A DNA stretch of 64,000 nt from Mastigias papua. Its lineage: Eukaryota > Cnidaria > Scyphozoa > Rhizostomeae > Mastigiidae. A program made the position numbers and the translations under genes. Of the stretch, positions 1-52,145 are shown piece by piece. The stretch covers positions 17,648,352 through 17,712,351 of the forward strand of contig OZ025268.1 of NCBI GenBank assembly GCA_964019165.1, in the 5' to 3' direction. Position 1 is the stretch's first letter. Each line of letters starts with the position of its first letter. Below the pieces are notes generated by a model. It saw only the letters and a list, made by a program, of their open reading frames with translations. It did no database searches and was not told the origin of the DNA.

Positions 1-525
1 ATGCAAAACGGAAAACGTTTTCTTTTGCAGTACCCATAAAGCTTAGGACTTAAGACGCACTGTAGAGAACACTTGTTATATCCATGGAGGAAAAAAGGGT
101 TTCCGAAGCTGTGAAAGATGACACAGAAAGTTCTAATGTTTCATAACTCTTTCTTTGTAGTTCTAAGTTATTTTTTGAATTTTAAGGTGTCTAGTACTAG
201 GTTTCTTTCTAACCGGTTTCTTATATAAAAACGTGTTTATCTATTTGTCTAAGATTTACTGCTCTTCCAGGAGGTCGTATCGTTTGAGGAAAAATTAGAA
301 TGACAGACTGATTATTGTCGATTCACTAACTAGGCGTTGTTATGTTTATGTTGGGAAAGGCCGTAAGGTCCTTAGTGAAGCCCCCAGCAATGCAGGAAAG
401 AAAAAGTCTAGCTAGAGAGGACGGTAATATCAAGTTTGTTGATCTTAGATTTGAATGAAGAGATTTTGAAACAAATTGTTTATATTGTTTACTTGCCGTT
501 TCAACATTATGTTATTCCCTTCTAG

Positions 526-883
526 GGAGGAGCTGATGGTTCGTCTTATCCATCTTGAAGGTTTCTCTAGCGGAGATAGCATTTATAACGCAGACAGTGC
601 TTACGTGGATGTGCTCCTGACACGGATAGGAACGGAACGCAAAAGAAAAGGCGATAACCCACCGAAACTTGATCTAGCGCTGCAGCAAGTATATTACTTC
701 ATCATATCCCAGGATCAGTTATTTTCATACAAGCTTGTATTTAAGGTGAACACGTTTGATGAGTCGTTTCGAAGGACCGTCTCTGGAGAAGTGGAAATCG
801 ATTTATTCGACGAGCTTAAGAAACACATCTTCACGGGCACGGAGGTGTTATTATCAAAAGACATTCACCCGGCATCTCATCAG
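526..883 (+). CDS. Exon A of the 5'-partial gene: C2-like segment
   Basis: This internal exon has a polypyrimidine-TAG acceptor before 526 and a donor GTAGCT after 883. The open frame continues unbroken across the junction into 1549. Its incoming phase (one base completing a codon) shows that at least one more coding exon lies to the left of or inside 1-525. I could not recognise that exon in 1-525: the sequences after the AG-ending tracts at 30 and 270 hit stops within a few codons in every frame or do not connect. Confidence 0.6.
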
Positions 884-2259
884 GTAGCTTCGACTTCATC
901 TAATTTTCTTTCTTGCTGATGCTGTCATGCGAACTGGGTCACACCGTCATGTCATTCAATCCTATTTCTTTTTGCTTCAATATTTTTATGGCAGTCAGAT
1001 TTGAACGTGACCAGTTCAAGACACAACAAGATGTGCAAAGTTAGATTTTTTCCGTACAAAATTTTAGTTTTTTCTTGGGTAGGTACTATGGACGTATCAT
1101 CAGTCGAACACTGTTCAATCCATGTACTCATTTGTTCATATTGTTTTGTGCATGCAAAGAATGACCAATCTTCTTGACTTTTTAAATTTAAATAACATTC
1201 AGCTATAGAGCATTGACACATTTTATTGAATTGTACTTATTATAGAGTTGTAACACGTTTTATTGACTCATGCGGACAGTTTAAGTTTTTTCAAATTTTA
1301 TTTCCATATTTTTGGAATATACATGTTACCTATCCGTGCATTATAATCTTCACTCACTTTTATTTCCTAGCACTATGATTTTTTCTTCTTTGTTTTATGA
1401 TACAGGGTATAAATCTTTCAAATGCTATGTAGTGGTCCATTTTTGTCTTTCGATGTGAAATTTGCCCAGATTATAAATATTTTTCTATTATACATATCTC
1501 CACTTATTGGCTATCTTTTATGGTAATGTACAACTTTCTTTTCTAAAGACTTCAAGTTCGACGAAGAGCAGTTCGGAAAACCTGCATTCGAAATTGAGGC
1601 CTGATTTTTATGAAAGTGACGACAACGACGTAGAGAGAACTATGATGTCATCGCCGTTATCATGGGAAGACGAGTGCAATTTATCCAGTAACTCAAGCGT
1701 TGGACTAACTCCATACGAAGACCTATCATCTGGCGGAGTACAATGGCATCGTCTCTCTGGAGACAGTTGGGAGGAGCAGCACGCCATGCAGTGGCCTCAT
1801 TTGTCAGATTCAGTTGTCTCTGTTCCTAGCTCGTTCCATTTTACGCAGAAAACAGTGGATATTGACTATGGCGAGAGACCCACAAGCAACACTAATGACT
1901 TGGCCGACGGCTTGCCGTTACGTCGCTCCGTTTCTGAAGGATACATTTCACACTACAGTCAGCTGTCACCTCCGCCGAAGAACTTCTATCATTTGGTTCC
2001 AACGCCTTTAGCTACCAAAAACCACAGGACTATTCTTGATAGCCCCTTTTCTCCTATTCGGAAAAAGTCGCCAACCTGGTCTGAAAAGAAGGTCTCTGGA
2101 CACGACTACACGCTTTACCATCAAGAGAAGAAGACAGTTTGTCGAAAGAGGTCTCTGTCCTTGCCGTCATTAGCGGATGCACCGGCTAATTTGCAACTGT
2201 TTTCGGAAGATGGCCCTGAGAGAGATTTGTTCACAGGTGTTTTGTCTGGTTCGAGATAA
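526..2259 (+). CDS. 3' end of a gene with a C2-like domain and Ser-rich tail (two exons, 5'-partial)
   Basis: Two exons join in frame. Exon A, 526-883, follows a TTCTAG acceptor; its first base completes a codon begun upstream. It ends CAG|GTAGCT in phase 0. Exon B, 1549-2259, follows TTCTAAAG, opens in phase 0 and ends at TAA 2257-2259. Exon A encodes about 119 residues that alternate like a C2 beta-sandwich: an opening EELMVRLIHLEG strand, a YVDVLL strand, a basic KRKG stretch, YYFIIS and YKLVFKV strands, then SGEVEIDL. This order resembles synaptotagmin-type C2 domains, which bind phospholipid or Ca2+. The acidic Ca2+-binding loops are not evident, so it may be Ca2+-independent. Exon B (236 residues) is Ser/Pro-rich and probably disordered, with RRSVSEG and KRSLSLPS sites of basophilic-kinase type. 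The family is unidentified; the C2 assignment is an inference from pattern only. The gene starts left of the window. Confidence 0.6.
1549..2259 (+). CDS. Exon B of the 5'-partial gene: terminal Ser/Pro-rich exon
   Basis: This is the terminal coding exon. It stays open for 236 codons although the surrounding DNA is stop-rich, which is the main reason to trust it. The composition is Ser, Asp, Pro and Arg rich, with no hydrophobic core, membrane segment or cysteine pattern. A cryptic ACAG|GTGTTT donor near 2235 would remove only the last few residues. Sequence after the stop is ordinary intergenic or 3'UTR DNA. Confidence 0.6.
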   Translation, partial: TSSSTKSSSENLHSKLRPDFYESDDNDVERTMMSSPLSWEDECNLSSNSSVGLTPYEDLSSGGVQWHRLSGDSWEEQHAMQWPHLSDSVVSVPSSFHFTQKTVDIDYGERPTSNTNDLADGLPLRRSVSEGYISHYSQLSPPPKNFYHLVPTPLATKNHRTILDSPFSPIRKKSPTWSEKKVSGHDYTLYHQEKKTVCRKRSLSLPSLADAPANLQLFSEDGPERDLFTGVLSGSR

Positions 2260-5100
2260 AGTTTTGAGTACAAGGTATGATCTACTCACACGGGAGGTTT
2301 GCGAGAAGTGTTCCTTGAAAAGTACCTTAAAGCCGCATAATTTAACAAGGTACAATTTTAGGGTTTTGGGATTGTAGATTCTTGCAAAAGGAGTCATGAC
2401 GGTTACAGGCCCGTAGCCATGGACTTCCCCATAAGTGATCCAGTGTTTGAGGTGCCCCCCTTAGAATATGGCACTCTAACTCTTTTCTGCATCATTTTGC
2501 AACAATTGTCGGAATTTATCCACAGTCAAAAAATTCAATGCATTCTGAGCACCACAGGGGCCTACAAGGCCGCCCACCGCCCAACTGATTGGTGCTCTCT
2601 TCACTTAGATTTTCTGTTCCCTAACGAAATCACGCTTCCTACGAGCCCGGTCGGTTAGCCAACTTGGTGACTTATTTTATGTAAACTACTTTGAAATGCT
2701 ATAGTCAGCTGGTTCAAGTGGTAGTCCTGAGGGACAGGACAAAGATAGATGAACCATAGCCTTCTAACCGCATCAGCACTTTTTCACCATCCCAATAGTA
2801 GCATTGGGAACTTCGAATGGAAACCCAGGTTCCATAAGTATAACCGCCAAATGTTTGAGACCTCCAATCAGGTTTCTTTTCTCCCAACCTGGTTGACCAA
2901 TCAGCAAACAGAATGGGCCTACTTGTAGCTGCGGGGGACGTGTGTGGGGAGAATCCTTCATGATGATTGGCCAGTTGGGTCGGGAGAAAATAGATCTGGT
3001 CAGCCTCTTAAACATTTGGCTGCTATGCTGTTTCCATATTTTTCAGGGTTGCGGTTATAGGCCTATACTTGTAGACTGAGGTTATGATTGTGGAATTACC
3101 TCTCTTCAGATCACAGGACTTGAATTCTTGCATTGCATATATATTTCCATCCATCTTGCCTCGTTTTTTATTATGTCTCGTTGTTACCCTTTCGTTTTGA
3201 TGCGCCACACTTGTACAAGATATAGTATGCGTTGCAATGGATTAAAACTTCTTATTTGTATATCCGTATTTACTTATTTGTATATGATAGATTCGGTAAG
3301 ATCTTAAGATATAATCCTAAATTTTTATGCCTATTATCATGGGCGTGGGGCTCTAAATTTAGGGGGCTGCAAACTGTCTACTCGAATTTCTGATATTTTT
3401 CCCAAATGAGGTGTTGTCTAGCCCTATTAAGCTGCAGCTATTTTTGGGATAAACTGCTGTTTGTTTCTGAAAAAGTTGCTTGAATGAAATAGATTTCTGT
3501 CTAACGGGAGACTGCAAACCTCCTATCTTCCCACCACCTACGCTTAGCCTATTAGTATTTCAATGAGACTGAGTTATACAGTGGTGTTTTTTGGGGGACC
3601 AGAGGCATATTGTCCCCTTGAACTATCTCCATATTATCGTTACGATCGTTTGGATGGCTTTGAAAGGTCCCAACGATCCCAGCGACTTTTTGGATAGATG
3701 TACAAACGATCGCGGCGATTGCATACATCAGAATCGTTAGAATAGAAACGTGCTCCATCCAGACATTTCCGATCGCCTGGATTGTTCTTGCACGTTTCTG
3801 CACAGCGGCCCAAAGAGTCATAACGAGTATATGCAAACCAGGCTTAAGTCTATTGCAGGGCATGGTTCTTATTCTCTGAGTGTCTGCATCCAAAAAGGTA
3901 CTTGATTTTTTGAGGTTCATGTCCTGATGGAGTAATTCATGATCAAAGCAACTTCCTTGCAGCTAAGAAAGTTCGTAGTAGAACCCCTTGTAGACAGTTG
4001 CTCCACATTGGATTATTCTGTTCCTTTGATGGTTTGCTCATAAGAGCCATGTACAGCTCATAAACGACTTTTAAACTGAAAGATGGCATATTTCCCCCAT
4101 TCATTCGCTTGGTCAGCAGAGGATATATCTGTTACGCCAATGTAACAATCAAATCGTCTTTCTGGGTAGCATTCAAAGTTTTATATTCCATATAAATTTT
4201 GCACGGACAAGTAGAATATATTACAACTTTTGGTAGTGTTTTGTGTGACTTTCTTTAGAAGGATAATTTGAGTTCAATTGGCCATCTCAGAGCCCCCTCC
4301 CCCACCCCCACCCCCTTCACCTTCCATTCCTAGTTAATACGTACCTAATTAATACCTAATTTCAGACTGGGATTTTGTATTTTGTATATTATAGATCGTT
4401 CCTCCTCATCAGAATAGTAGAATTTTATATTTATATTTTTACGTTAAGGAACATTTATGTATGTTAATTTTAAATGCTATTTATAATATCCAATGTCCTT
4501 GTGTAGTGAATCCATTTTAGCGAAAATTTCATGAATCCAACAGCAATTTTTGTTGTATTAAAATGAAGCACGTTATTGGTATTTGCATTTTATTGTCTGC
4601 TTTACTGTACATTTCATTATAGAACAGATTAGACCCCGCCATCTTGACGGATAGAACTGAAATGTGTTAAATGGAAGCAATGGAAGTTACTTGTGTCGAA
4701 AAGGTTCACGAAGTTTTTTCCTCGAGAAAAGAAATATCCCCTTTCAACGAATGACAGTGTTTCTTTCACCAAATGAATTAGTATTTTGTTTGTCAGAAGC
4801 ACAACAGACAGTTAAGTCATCATTAGGTTTTAGAAATATTTCCTACCCCTCCCCCCTCTCCCCTCCCCCTCCCTTCCCCCCGTTTATCAAGACCCCGTAT
4901 ATTAGGGACCTCTGAATATCACCCCTAGCCCAGTTGCAAAAACCTCTGCGGAGACATTCTACTGGCTGCGGGCAGATCGGAAGAGCATGGGATCGGCAAA
5001 TGCGGGGCGGGTCTTTCAAAACAATGGCAAGCTGTGACACAAACAGATAGTTGAAAGATACGTTTCCGCTACTGTACCAAGTCTCTCTAGTTTGGCGCGG
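2260..5100. other. Intergenic stretch between the C2-like gene and the collagen gene
   Basis: I see no supported coding exon here. It should contain the 3'UTR of the left gene; an ATTAAA at 3241 is one possible polyadenylation signal. It also holds a MITE at about 2837-3030, a C-rich tract near 4300-4320 and a pyrimidine-rich C tract near 4845-4880. A 122-codon antisense frame at 3552-3920 is rejected as a gene. It reads through a sequence of short self-similar CGATCG-containing words that looks like repeat DNA. Confidence 0.5.
2837..3030. mobile_element. hAT-like MITE, copy 1
   Basis: A short inverted-repeat element. The left end reads GTATAACCGCCAAATGTTTGAG. The right end, read on the other strand, begins CAGCATAGCAGCCAAATGTTT. 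Inside are a second inverted pair, TTTTCTCCCAACC on the left and the reverse of GGTCGGGAGAAAA on the right. Flanks carry near-identical 8-bp repeats, GTTCCATA (2829-2836) and TTTCCATA (3031-3038), one mismatch apart. An 8-bp target duplication and a terminus starting CAG are hAT traits. A second copy lies at 56536-56721. It has no coding capacity. Confidence 0.7.
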
Positions 5101-5126
5101 CGGGGTGCCATTATATTATACCGCAA

Positions 5127-5133
5127 TATAAAG
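5127..5133 (+). promoter_or_regulatory. Candidate TATA box for the collagen gene
   Basis: TATAAAG lies 138 bp before the initiator ATG at 5271, with a G+C-rich patch (GGCGCGGCGGGG) about 25 bp upstream. Transcription could start around 5155-5165, giving a 5'UTR of roughly 110 bases. A CTCTCAG|GCAGTATC acceptor-like site at about 5250 leaves open that the 5'UTR is spliced. An upstream in-frame-independent ATG at 5141 would matter only if transcription starts before it. Positional inference only. Confidence 0.4.
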
Positions 5134-5270
5134 ATAAATTATGAAAAGATTGAATATTCGCGAGAGTTGCTGTAGTCGCTGCTCCAAGCGTTCGGTCCAT
5201 TTCGGAGCGGAGCAAGACACAGTCAAGCGTCTTATAATTTCCCCTGCCTCTCAGGCAGTATCAAGGGAAG

Positions 5271-45120
<39,850 letters not shown>

Positions 45121-45153
45121 GCATTTTTGCAAACTTTATACTTTGTCATTGGC

Positions 45154-45159
45154 ATTAAA
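45154..45159 (+). terminator. Candidate polyadenylation signal of the collagen gene
   Basis: ATTAAA lies 34 bases after the stop codon, with a T-rich stretch about 30-50 bases further on. It is the commonest variant of AATAAA. It would imply a very short 3'UTR; a distal site cannot be excluded. Confidence 0.4.
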
Positions 45160-48100
45160 TTCCTATTTGGTTAATATGGTTGTTAAATAGTAATTTTTTT
45201 AATTAGTTTCCTATAGTTATCCGTAGACCCCCATCCACTGTATTTTATGGTCCTCCCAGCGCGCGTCTTTATAAATCAAAAAATGCGGGGTAATATCGTC
45301 TTTCTTTGTGTTTTTACTCTTGGTGGTTGAGGATTTGTTTCCGAATATTGTAATGTCTCTTCTGTATGAATTTTTGTGTGTTGGCAGTATCATCGACTTG
45401 ATGTGTAGAGATCGTCCAATTCTTGTACAGAAGTAGCTCTGCACTGCGTGTCATGGGATAGTTTTTGAGATATTCTGAATCAAACGCTTTTTTATTAGAA
45501 AACCACTTTTTCATCTGATCATCAATTTTCTTAGCTTTTCCTAAGGTTGAGGCGGAGATTTTCTTAGGATTTTCTTGACTTTTATCGGAGTAAACTGGCT
45601 AAAGGATGTTACCATTATTTGTTATAAAAAGTTTTATCCAAAGATTATCAAAGAAAAGTTTCGATCTTTATAAAGGAGACTGCAAAGAATGAGCTATTCT
45701 CGATTTCTGACACGTAGAACAGGTGAATTTCGGAACTTGGGCCTCATGATTTTCCAAACAATTTATTAAGATTTTGGCATTTTCAGCCTAATGTTCGTAT
45801 AAACTGCTTCCTTACAGACACAACGTGTAACTCAAAAGAATGATAGAAATAGGGCTGTCGCGAAGATTATGCTTGAGTGGGGCGTGAAATCAGTTTGCCC
45901 TATGCATGGGCGTGGTGTCCAAGGGTCTGGCGTTCCGACACGTATATGCGCTTCTAATTTATTGCCCATGGCATGCTAGATCCTTGTTTGTGATATGAAA
46001 GTTACGATAAGTAACGACGCGTCGCATTATTTAGAGCGAAAGTTGATGAGATTTGCCCATTATAGGCAAGTTCTGCCGGCGAAGTGTTTTTCTAGGTGGG
46101 TGTGACGTTCCCACCCCCTCTCTCGCTACCTGGCTGGGTAAAAGTTGAAAAGTATGCGTGCCGTCATATCCTCCGATGATTAATGAGGGACTTTGAAAAG
46201 AACTTGATCGTTTCAGCTGCAAAACGTTTCCGGGTTGATACTTATCGTTTCCAAGTTTAGAAACAATTTCATGCTTCCTTTATGAGAAGGTATACGAGTT
46301 TATTAGTTTGCAAATAAGGTAGTGGTCATAGGGGTTAGAAATAGGGAACCGAAGTTGTGTGTATAGCAATACAGTTTATTGCGTTATAGAGTATGCATAC
46401 TCGCTTGTTTTATAAGGAATCACTAACATTTATAAAACTACTTTCCTACCTTCTGTGTTTGGTCTAAAGTTATAGCCAAAATTGTAAACAACATTCAAGA
46501 TTGCAATGTTTTACTTGTGTCCGTACCATTTTATGGCACTAATTGTGTAGTGGAAGTTGAGGAACTATTAAGGAACTGTTAGTGCTGCAATTTGATCATT
46601 GGAGGCCCATAAATAAGGAATTTTTGGACCTAGGCTTTGAGCTAGGTTTCTTATAAATAGAAAGCGTGTAATGGGAAGATGCAATGCTTTTTTATTTTTG
46701 ATACTTTGGGTTGGGGCTTACTAAAACACACGATGTGTTATAGTATTTGACACATGCCGCCTAAACATTCGCCCTCTTTGGTGGGGGCTTATTAGCAATT
46801 TGGAGTTCTATCATGGGGACTTAATCGAGGGGGAGGACAATGCGAAGATTTACCGTAATTTACAATCCTTATGGATCTCTCACTCGTGTATTTGCGGTAA
46901 AGTCTACGCATTTGCGTGCCCTATTGTGTACGTCGATTGGAAAGCATCGACTAGAATCTACTGTCTACGGTAAGTGATGCAGCTACTGCTCGTGTTCCCT
47001 GGCCCCCCTCCTCACCGGAGAGGCAGACTTCAGTTAGGACCACCTGTAAGTGGGTACTTTGTCCTTCTATCATACCGTTTGAGAGATATATAAATGGAGA
47101 ATTTTGGTCAGTTGTTTATAGAATTTTTGTCTGGAAAGCGTGACAAATCCTATACCCACTGTAGGAACGGACCCGAAAGAAAACACCAAACAAGTCAAGT
47201 CGAGAAGCTAAATTTCGATAACCGACTTGTCGAGTTTGACTGTAGACGTTAATTGGCCTTGTCGACCATTGCCTTAGGCCTGGAAGAATGTTTGTGGGAG
47301 TTAAAAATGTCAAAACCTTAACATTGTCTTGCGTTCATTATTCATAGATTATCTGACTCTCTAGTCCTTTCAATTTCCCGTGACTTCATTGATATTCCGC
47401 ATGTCGCTAGTTTGTGAGAATTTTTCTTTTCGTATATTGGTGTTCATTTCATTTCGAATAGTCTACGCTTTTTATTGCTCATAACCTCGCGGCCCACCCT
47501 TGATGCTCAATTCAATTTGGTCTTAACTTTTACCTTGAGGCTCAAAATGATGATGCCTTGGCGGGGTCGACTGCCCCCGCTATGTTACGCCTTTTGAAAT
47601 CCTAGTAAATCAGCGGTTACTCTGGACTTTTTACTGAGAGCAACAACACTCGTAAAACAGATAGTTCATTAAAATCCGCATTCGCTTTTTCTAAACCCGT
47701 ATGAACTCGCGCATATGAAGACCCCTTTTAGCATCAGTAGAATTTTTATCCTTCTTGAAGAATAGCCTTGGAATTAAGTAAGTGCATTTAGAGGACGGAC
47801 TGAATAAGTTCAATGCAACTTAGTGGAAATTTCAGTAGATCTGGGCATGTTCGTGCCTGCACCTTAGTGGTTTTCTTGAGTATCATCACTAAAGATTTCA
47901 TCTGCATTGGTGCTACTGTATTATTACGGAAAACATCATTCACCACCGCTCGCTCATTCCTTCGTGTATTCTATCTTCCTTTACGCTCCTTGAAACTGTT
48001 ACACTCAGTCCACTCTGCAACACCAACAGTTACTTGGCAGAGCTGTTGAGCCTGATCTTCACTGCAGGGGCTTGGCTGGACAGTTTTCCACAGATCATCA

Positions 48101-48357
48101 ACATATGCTCCAGTTCGGAATCTCTCCGGCTACACTCAATCCACGCTGTTGCCCCAACAGTTACTTATCAGAACTGAAGCCTGAAGCTGCTGAGTCTGAA
48201 TTGTAATGGAAGGGCCTGGTTGGACGGTTTGCCGCATATCGTAAACATCTTCCCTAATTCTGAATCTCTACAAAATAAAGCACTATCAACTTATGGGCAG
48301 TGTCTCTCTGTGCCTGCTCACCACTACGAGGAAGTCTCCAACCATGGGCTGACCACT

Positions 48358-48552
48358 ACATCATCATTATCATCAACAACGTCATTACCCACCATGGCTA
48401 TCATCATCAAGCATCGCCATCTCCATTAACATTAATCATCACCATCAAGCACCCCCATCATAGCCATCATCATCGTCATCATCATCATGATCAACCACCA
48501 TCGCTATCATCAATCACAACCATTATCAGTTGGTATCAATATTTATCATCAT
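48358..48552. repeat. ATC/CATCAC-rich simple sequence
   Basis: Imperfect trinucleotide repeat of ATC, CAT and CACCATCA words, about 190 bp, intergenic. It creates His-rich frames that are not genes. Confidence 0.8.
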
Positions 48553-49604
48553 AACTATCAAAGTAGCCTGAGCATCTGAAACTCATTATTATTCAGGATC
48601 ACAGATGGAACAGTTCAGTCTCTTGTTGCTTAGCATCTTGCCAAATTCATGATAATACTACATGGCCTACTTGCCCTCTACGATATGTATTCTATAGGTT
48701 TAGCAACTTTAGAGTGTGCAAACCTGTGAATAACACAATCATATTTTTTTGCATCTACATTGGTCCATTCTCATGTCTTCTTTGTTCATTGACAGATCTT
48801 GATTGACCTTTTAGCAGTATAGATCAATCTATGTAGCAAATATCATGTTAACTTAATTTAGTTACACCTTTTTGCCATTTTTCGATTCTATGATAGTATT
48901 CATGCGCAAGAGATTAATATTTTTCGCAAGGCGCTACTGAAGATGCATAAGGCAAACTGAGTTACGTTCTTGATGAAACCTAGGGTAGAATCCATGTAGC
49001 TTACGCTGCATGTCTCTCGCGTATGGTAGATCATTTGCTGACGGAGAACAAAGACGACACAGTGCGTCGGCTTAATGCATAGTAAATGCTTAAGGTGACC
49101 TATTCAACAGCAATGGAGTGCACTTGTACTTTTGCGGTTCTCGATTCGTGAAGTTACACGAAAGACATCGGCAAATACGAAAGGTCTGTTACAGTGATTT
49201 TGTCGTGTTTGTTTCTACAGTAGTTTTCAACAGCAATGTATTTCTATCCTTGGCGCATGCACATCAATAGAACCCTTGGCACCACTTCGTAAATTCAGTG
49301 ACCTTGTGTCCGACGCGAGATTTACATAGACTCGAGATTGAAGAACAAAAAATATTTCAGCAATCACCTATAAAAACTTGGAACATGCTGCCTGCTAGCG
49401 TAAAAGAAAAAAGACCATGACACAATTCAAGAAAGCTTTAAAATCTTTTTTAACTTATGAGAGAAATAACTCATTTTCTCTCCTCAAGTAAGAACAGCAC
49501 ATGTAATATTTTTTTCTTTTTTTAGCTAAATTTATATACAGTACAGTATATATATAAATATATCTAGTATTTTATCAAAGCTTGTAATATTTATTTATCT
49601 GCAT

Positions 49605-49607
<3 letters not shown>

Positions 49608-49664
<57 letters not shown>

Positions 49665-49668
49665 TTTT
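49608..49668. repeat. (TTAT)n microsatellite
   Basis: About 15 perfect ATTT units, intergenic. Confidence 0.95.
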
Positions 49669-49964
49669 AAAAGCTGGACCACTATTTATATCACTTTTTA
49701 AATTGTGCAGTGTTATCCAGCCTAAATAATCATATACATGCATACACATACATTCTACCCTTGGATGACACAAAACTTCCGCTAAATGCAATTCTCACAG
49801 AAAATGCTCAGCAGAATTTTTGAAAGCACTTTTACTCGTGGTAGCAAAGGAGACTTTGCAAGGGCATCACTTATAGAACGCTGTGCATTTCCTTCCATCT
49901 GATATGTCCTCAGTGTACAGTCTCTCTCTCTCTTAACCTATTGAACTCACCATTTTTAACGAGT

Positions 49965-50215
49965 TTCTACTTGAGGGGGCATTTCCTAAAAGGGCCACAA
50001 CGATAGGTAAGAGCTTTGTGACCATACACTTTAGACACATTGGCAGAAAGTAGGCAACACACATTTCTTGGTTATAGGGATAGAATCACTTCATCTTTTG
50101 CATGACGCTAGAACAACCTTAAAGAGGCCCAAACAGCTAGAAAAACCTTTGATTACCGTGGACTACTAGGGAAAGCATTCGGCCTAGTGGGGACTTTTCC
50201 TCGGTATGTGCTACC
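49965..50215. repeat. Dispersed repeat, diverged copy 2
   Basis: Second copy of the family at 26950-27250, same orientation: GAGGGGGCATTTCCTAAAAG, ATTGGCAGAAAGTAGGCAAC and GGCCTAGTGGGGACTTTTCC. Confidence 0.4.
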
Positions 50216-51894
50216 TTATTTTATTTCGAAAAAATATTTACATATAGCCTCTAAATACGTTAATGAAGAAGGTAATCAGTAGCTGATAAGGTACTTTGGA
50301 AAAAATGTTGATTTTAGATGACACCAGTGTATATCGCGGCTTATCTGTAAATTCCATGGAAACAAATACTATTAATTTTCCTGAGCCTTTCAGGCTTTAG
50401 AAATTCAAGCTAGAATAAAAGTAATAAAAGTATTGCCGCTAACGACAAAGAAGTCAGTCTCCTTAGCTTTATTGCTGCTCAAAACCTCTTTTTGGTCTCT
50501 GCTCCATGCAGAGGCAGTTAATGAAAAGAACAGTCAGTCACCCAAGAACAATACAGTTTGGTAATAACATTCGGTACTTTATGTGAGTCACTTGTGCAAT
50601 GGAGAACTGTTGAATTTAAGGTAACATTTTGAGTTTTAGTAGGGGTTTTTATTTTGATTTGATAATGTTTCTCAGGCCAAGTCATTTGTATTGTACGGAT
50701 TGATAGGTTGTGGCGATTATGGTGGTAATAACCATCATAATATCATAATTTGCTTGTCTTTATAACCGGCCTAAGAGAGTTGAGTTGCCCCCTACAGCAT
50801 GGTTTGTTGTGATATAGCTTCTAGTCTGCTTAGCCATTTATGATGGGACTCACTTGTAATAACGTAATGCTAATTTGCCTAGCAGTATTTGATAGAGTGG
50901 AAGATGGATAACTCAAATTGTCTTAGAGAACAGCAGGGATGGTCAACCACTCATATATCCGTTTCTGTGGTTTTTGTTTTGGAGAAACACTACCCCGTCA
51001 CTTCTTTAAACATTGAGACGTAGATATGAAAACTGGAACGAAAGCACGGAAGGGATATGATCTGAAGAGATTTGCAATTATGTTGTTACTAGCTGGCGTC
51101 TAGGACGCGTTATTTAAATTACTATGTAATGAAACATAGGAGACTGAGAGAAATGACTGTACTGATAGTAATCAATATGACACTGACAGTTTTGGAACCT
51201 ATTTCCAAGAATTAGAAGTTCTTCACGTCTCCTTGCTTGAAGTTAAATCATTAAAGTGCTAGGGATTTGTTAAACTCTCCCATCTTAGCTCATCTCAGCT
51301 TAGTTTAGCTGTGCTTAGCTAAGCCCTAACTGGGAATAATGGTTGACAGGTTTTGATGAAGGAGCAAGTTTTTCTGATCATTATCCTCACATATAGATAT
51401 CTTACATGACAAGAAGATACCAAGTAGTAGCAATAGATATGTTTTGTATTTTCAGTAGATTAGCTGAGATGAAGCAGAGCTATGCTGGAGACAGGGTCTT
51501 CACTATGTGGAACACTAGGGGTGCAACACCATATCAGACGTTGTCAGTAAATCTAGAACTTATGTTTTGCCTCAGTATGCAGGAACTTGTCTCAGTTTTA
51601 AGGAAATTGGCTCTGTTCTGGTGGCAATATGCTAGAGCATCTTGTTAGTAAATGCTCCGTAATTGTGGGCACCCTCAAGTCAGCAAAATTTGACCTTGCA
51701 CTCCCCCATATGGCTGAGTTTGCTAATGATACCCCCTGACTGGAGAATATTTGATATAATCTATAAATTATGCAAAAACATAAAGTTTACATTGAGAGGT
51801 TTTGTACTGGAGAGTGTAGATAATTTCATCTTTCAAATCAACAAAGTTTACTTATCTCAGTCTTTCTAGCTAATTGCTCTTAAGTCCCATATAG

Positions 51895-52145
51895 ACAGGG
51901 GGTTGGAACAGCAGGGGGGATTAGAAGTTTCCTGAAAACATAATAGCTATGGATGAGTTTCACAACTCATTTCAACTGTAAGCAAAATGAAAAGCACAAT
52001 TTCTCATGTTACTTAATGCTCAAATTACAGACACAAAAATTAATAGGTGTCTAGAATAATGATATCCTTGGTAGATTTTTTAAAAAAGTAATAAGCCAGG
52101 GAGGGACATTTATTCAGGACTCAAGAGTAAGCTTCTTTGCTTGTC
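51895..52145 (-). repeat. C-tract dispersed repeat, - copy
   Basis: The reverse complement matches 25319-25620 (AATAGCTATGGATGAGTTTC and ACAACTCATTTCAA in + orientation here). Confidence 0.55.

Noticed and set aside
271..303. Possible terminal exon EVVSFEEKLE after CTCTTCCAG
   Set aside because: It has ten codons and a stop and cannot feed the phase needed by exon 526-883.
3552..3920. 122-codon antisense frame with hydrophobic runs
   Set aside because: It has no splice partner or known motif. The DNA consists of short self-similar words and ends next to CCAGGCTT/AAGCCTGG words seen elsewhere, so it looks like repeat sequence.
48220..48554. His/Ser-rich frames
   Set aside because: They arise from the ATC-rich simple sequence.
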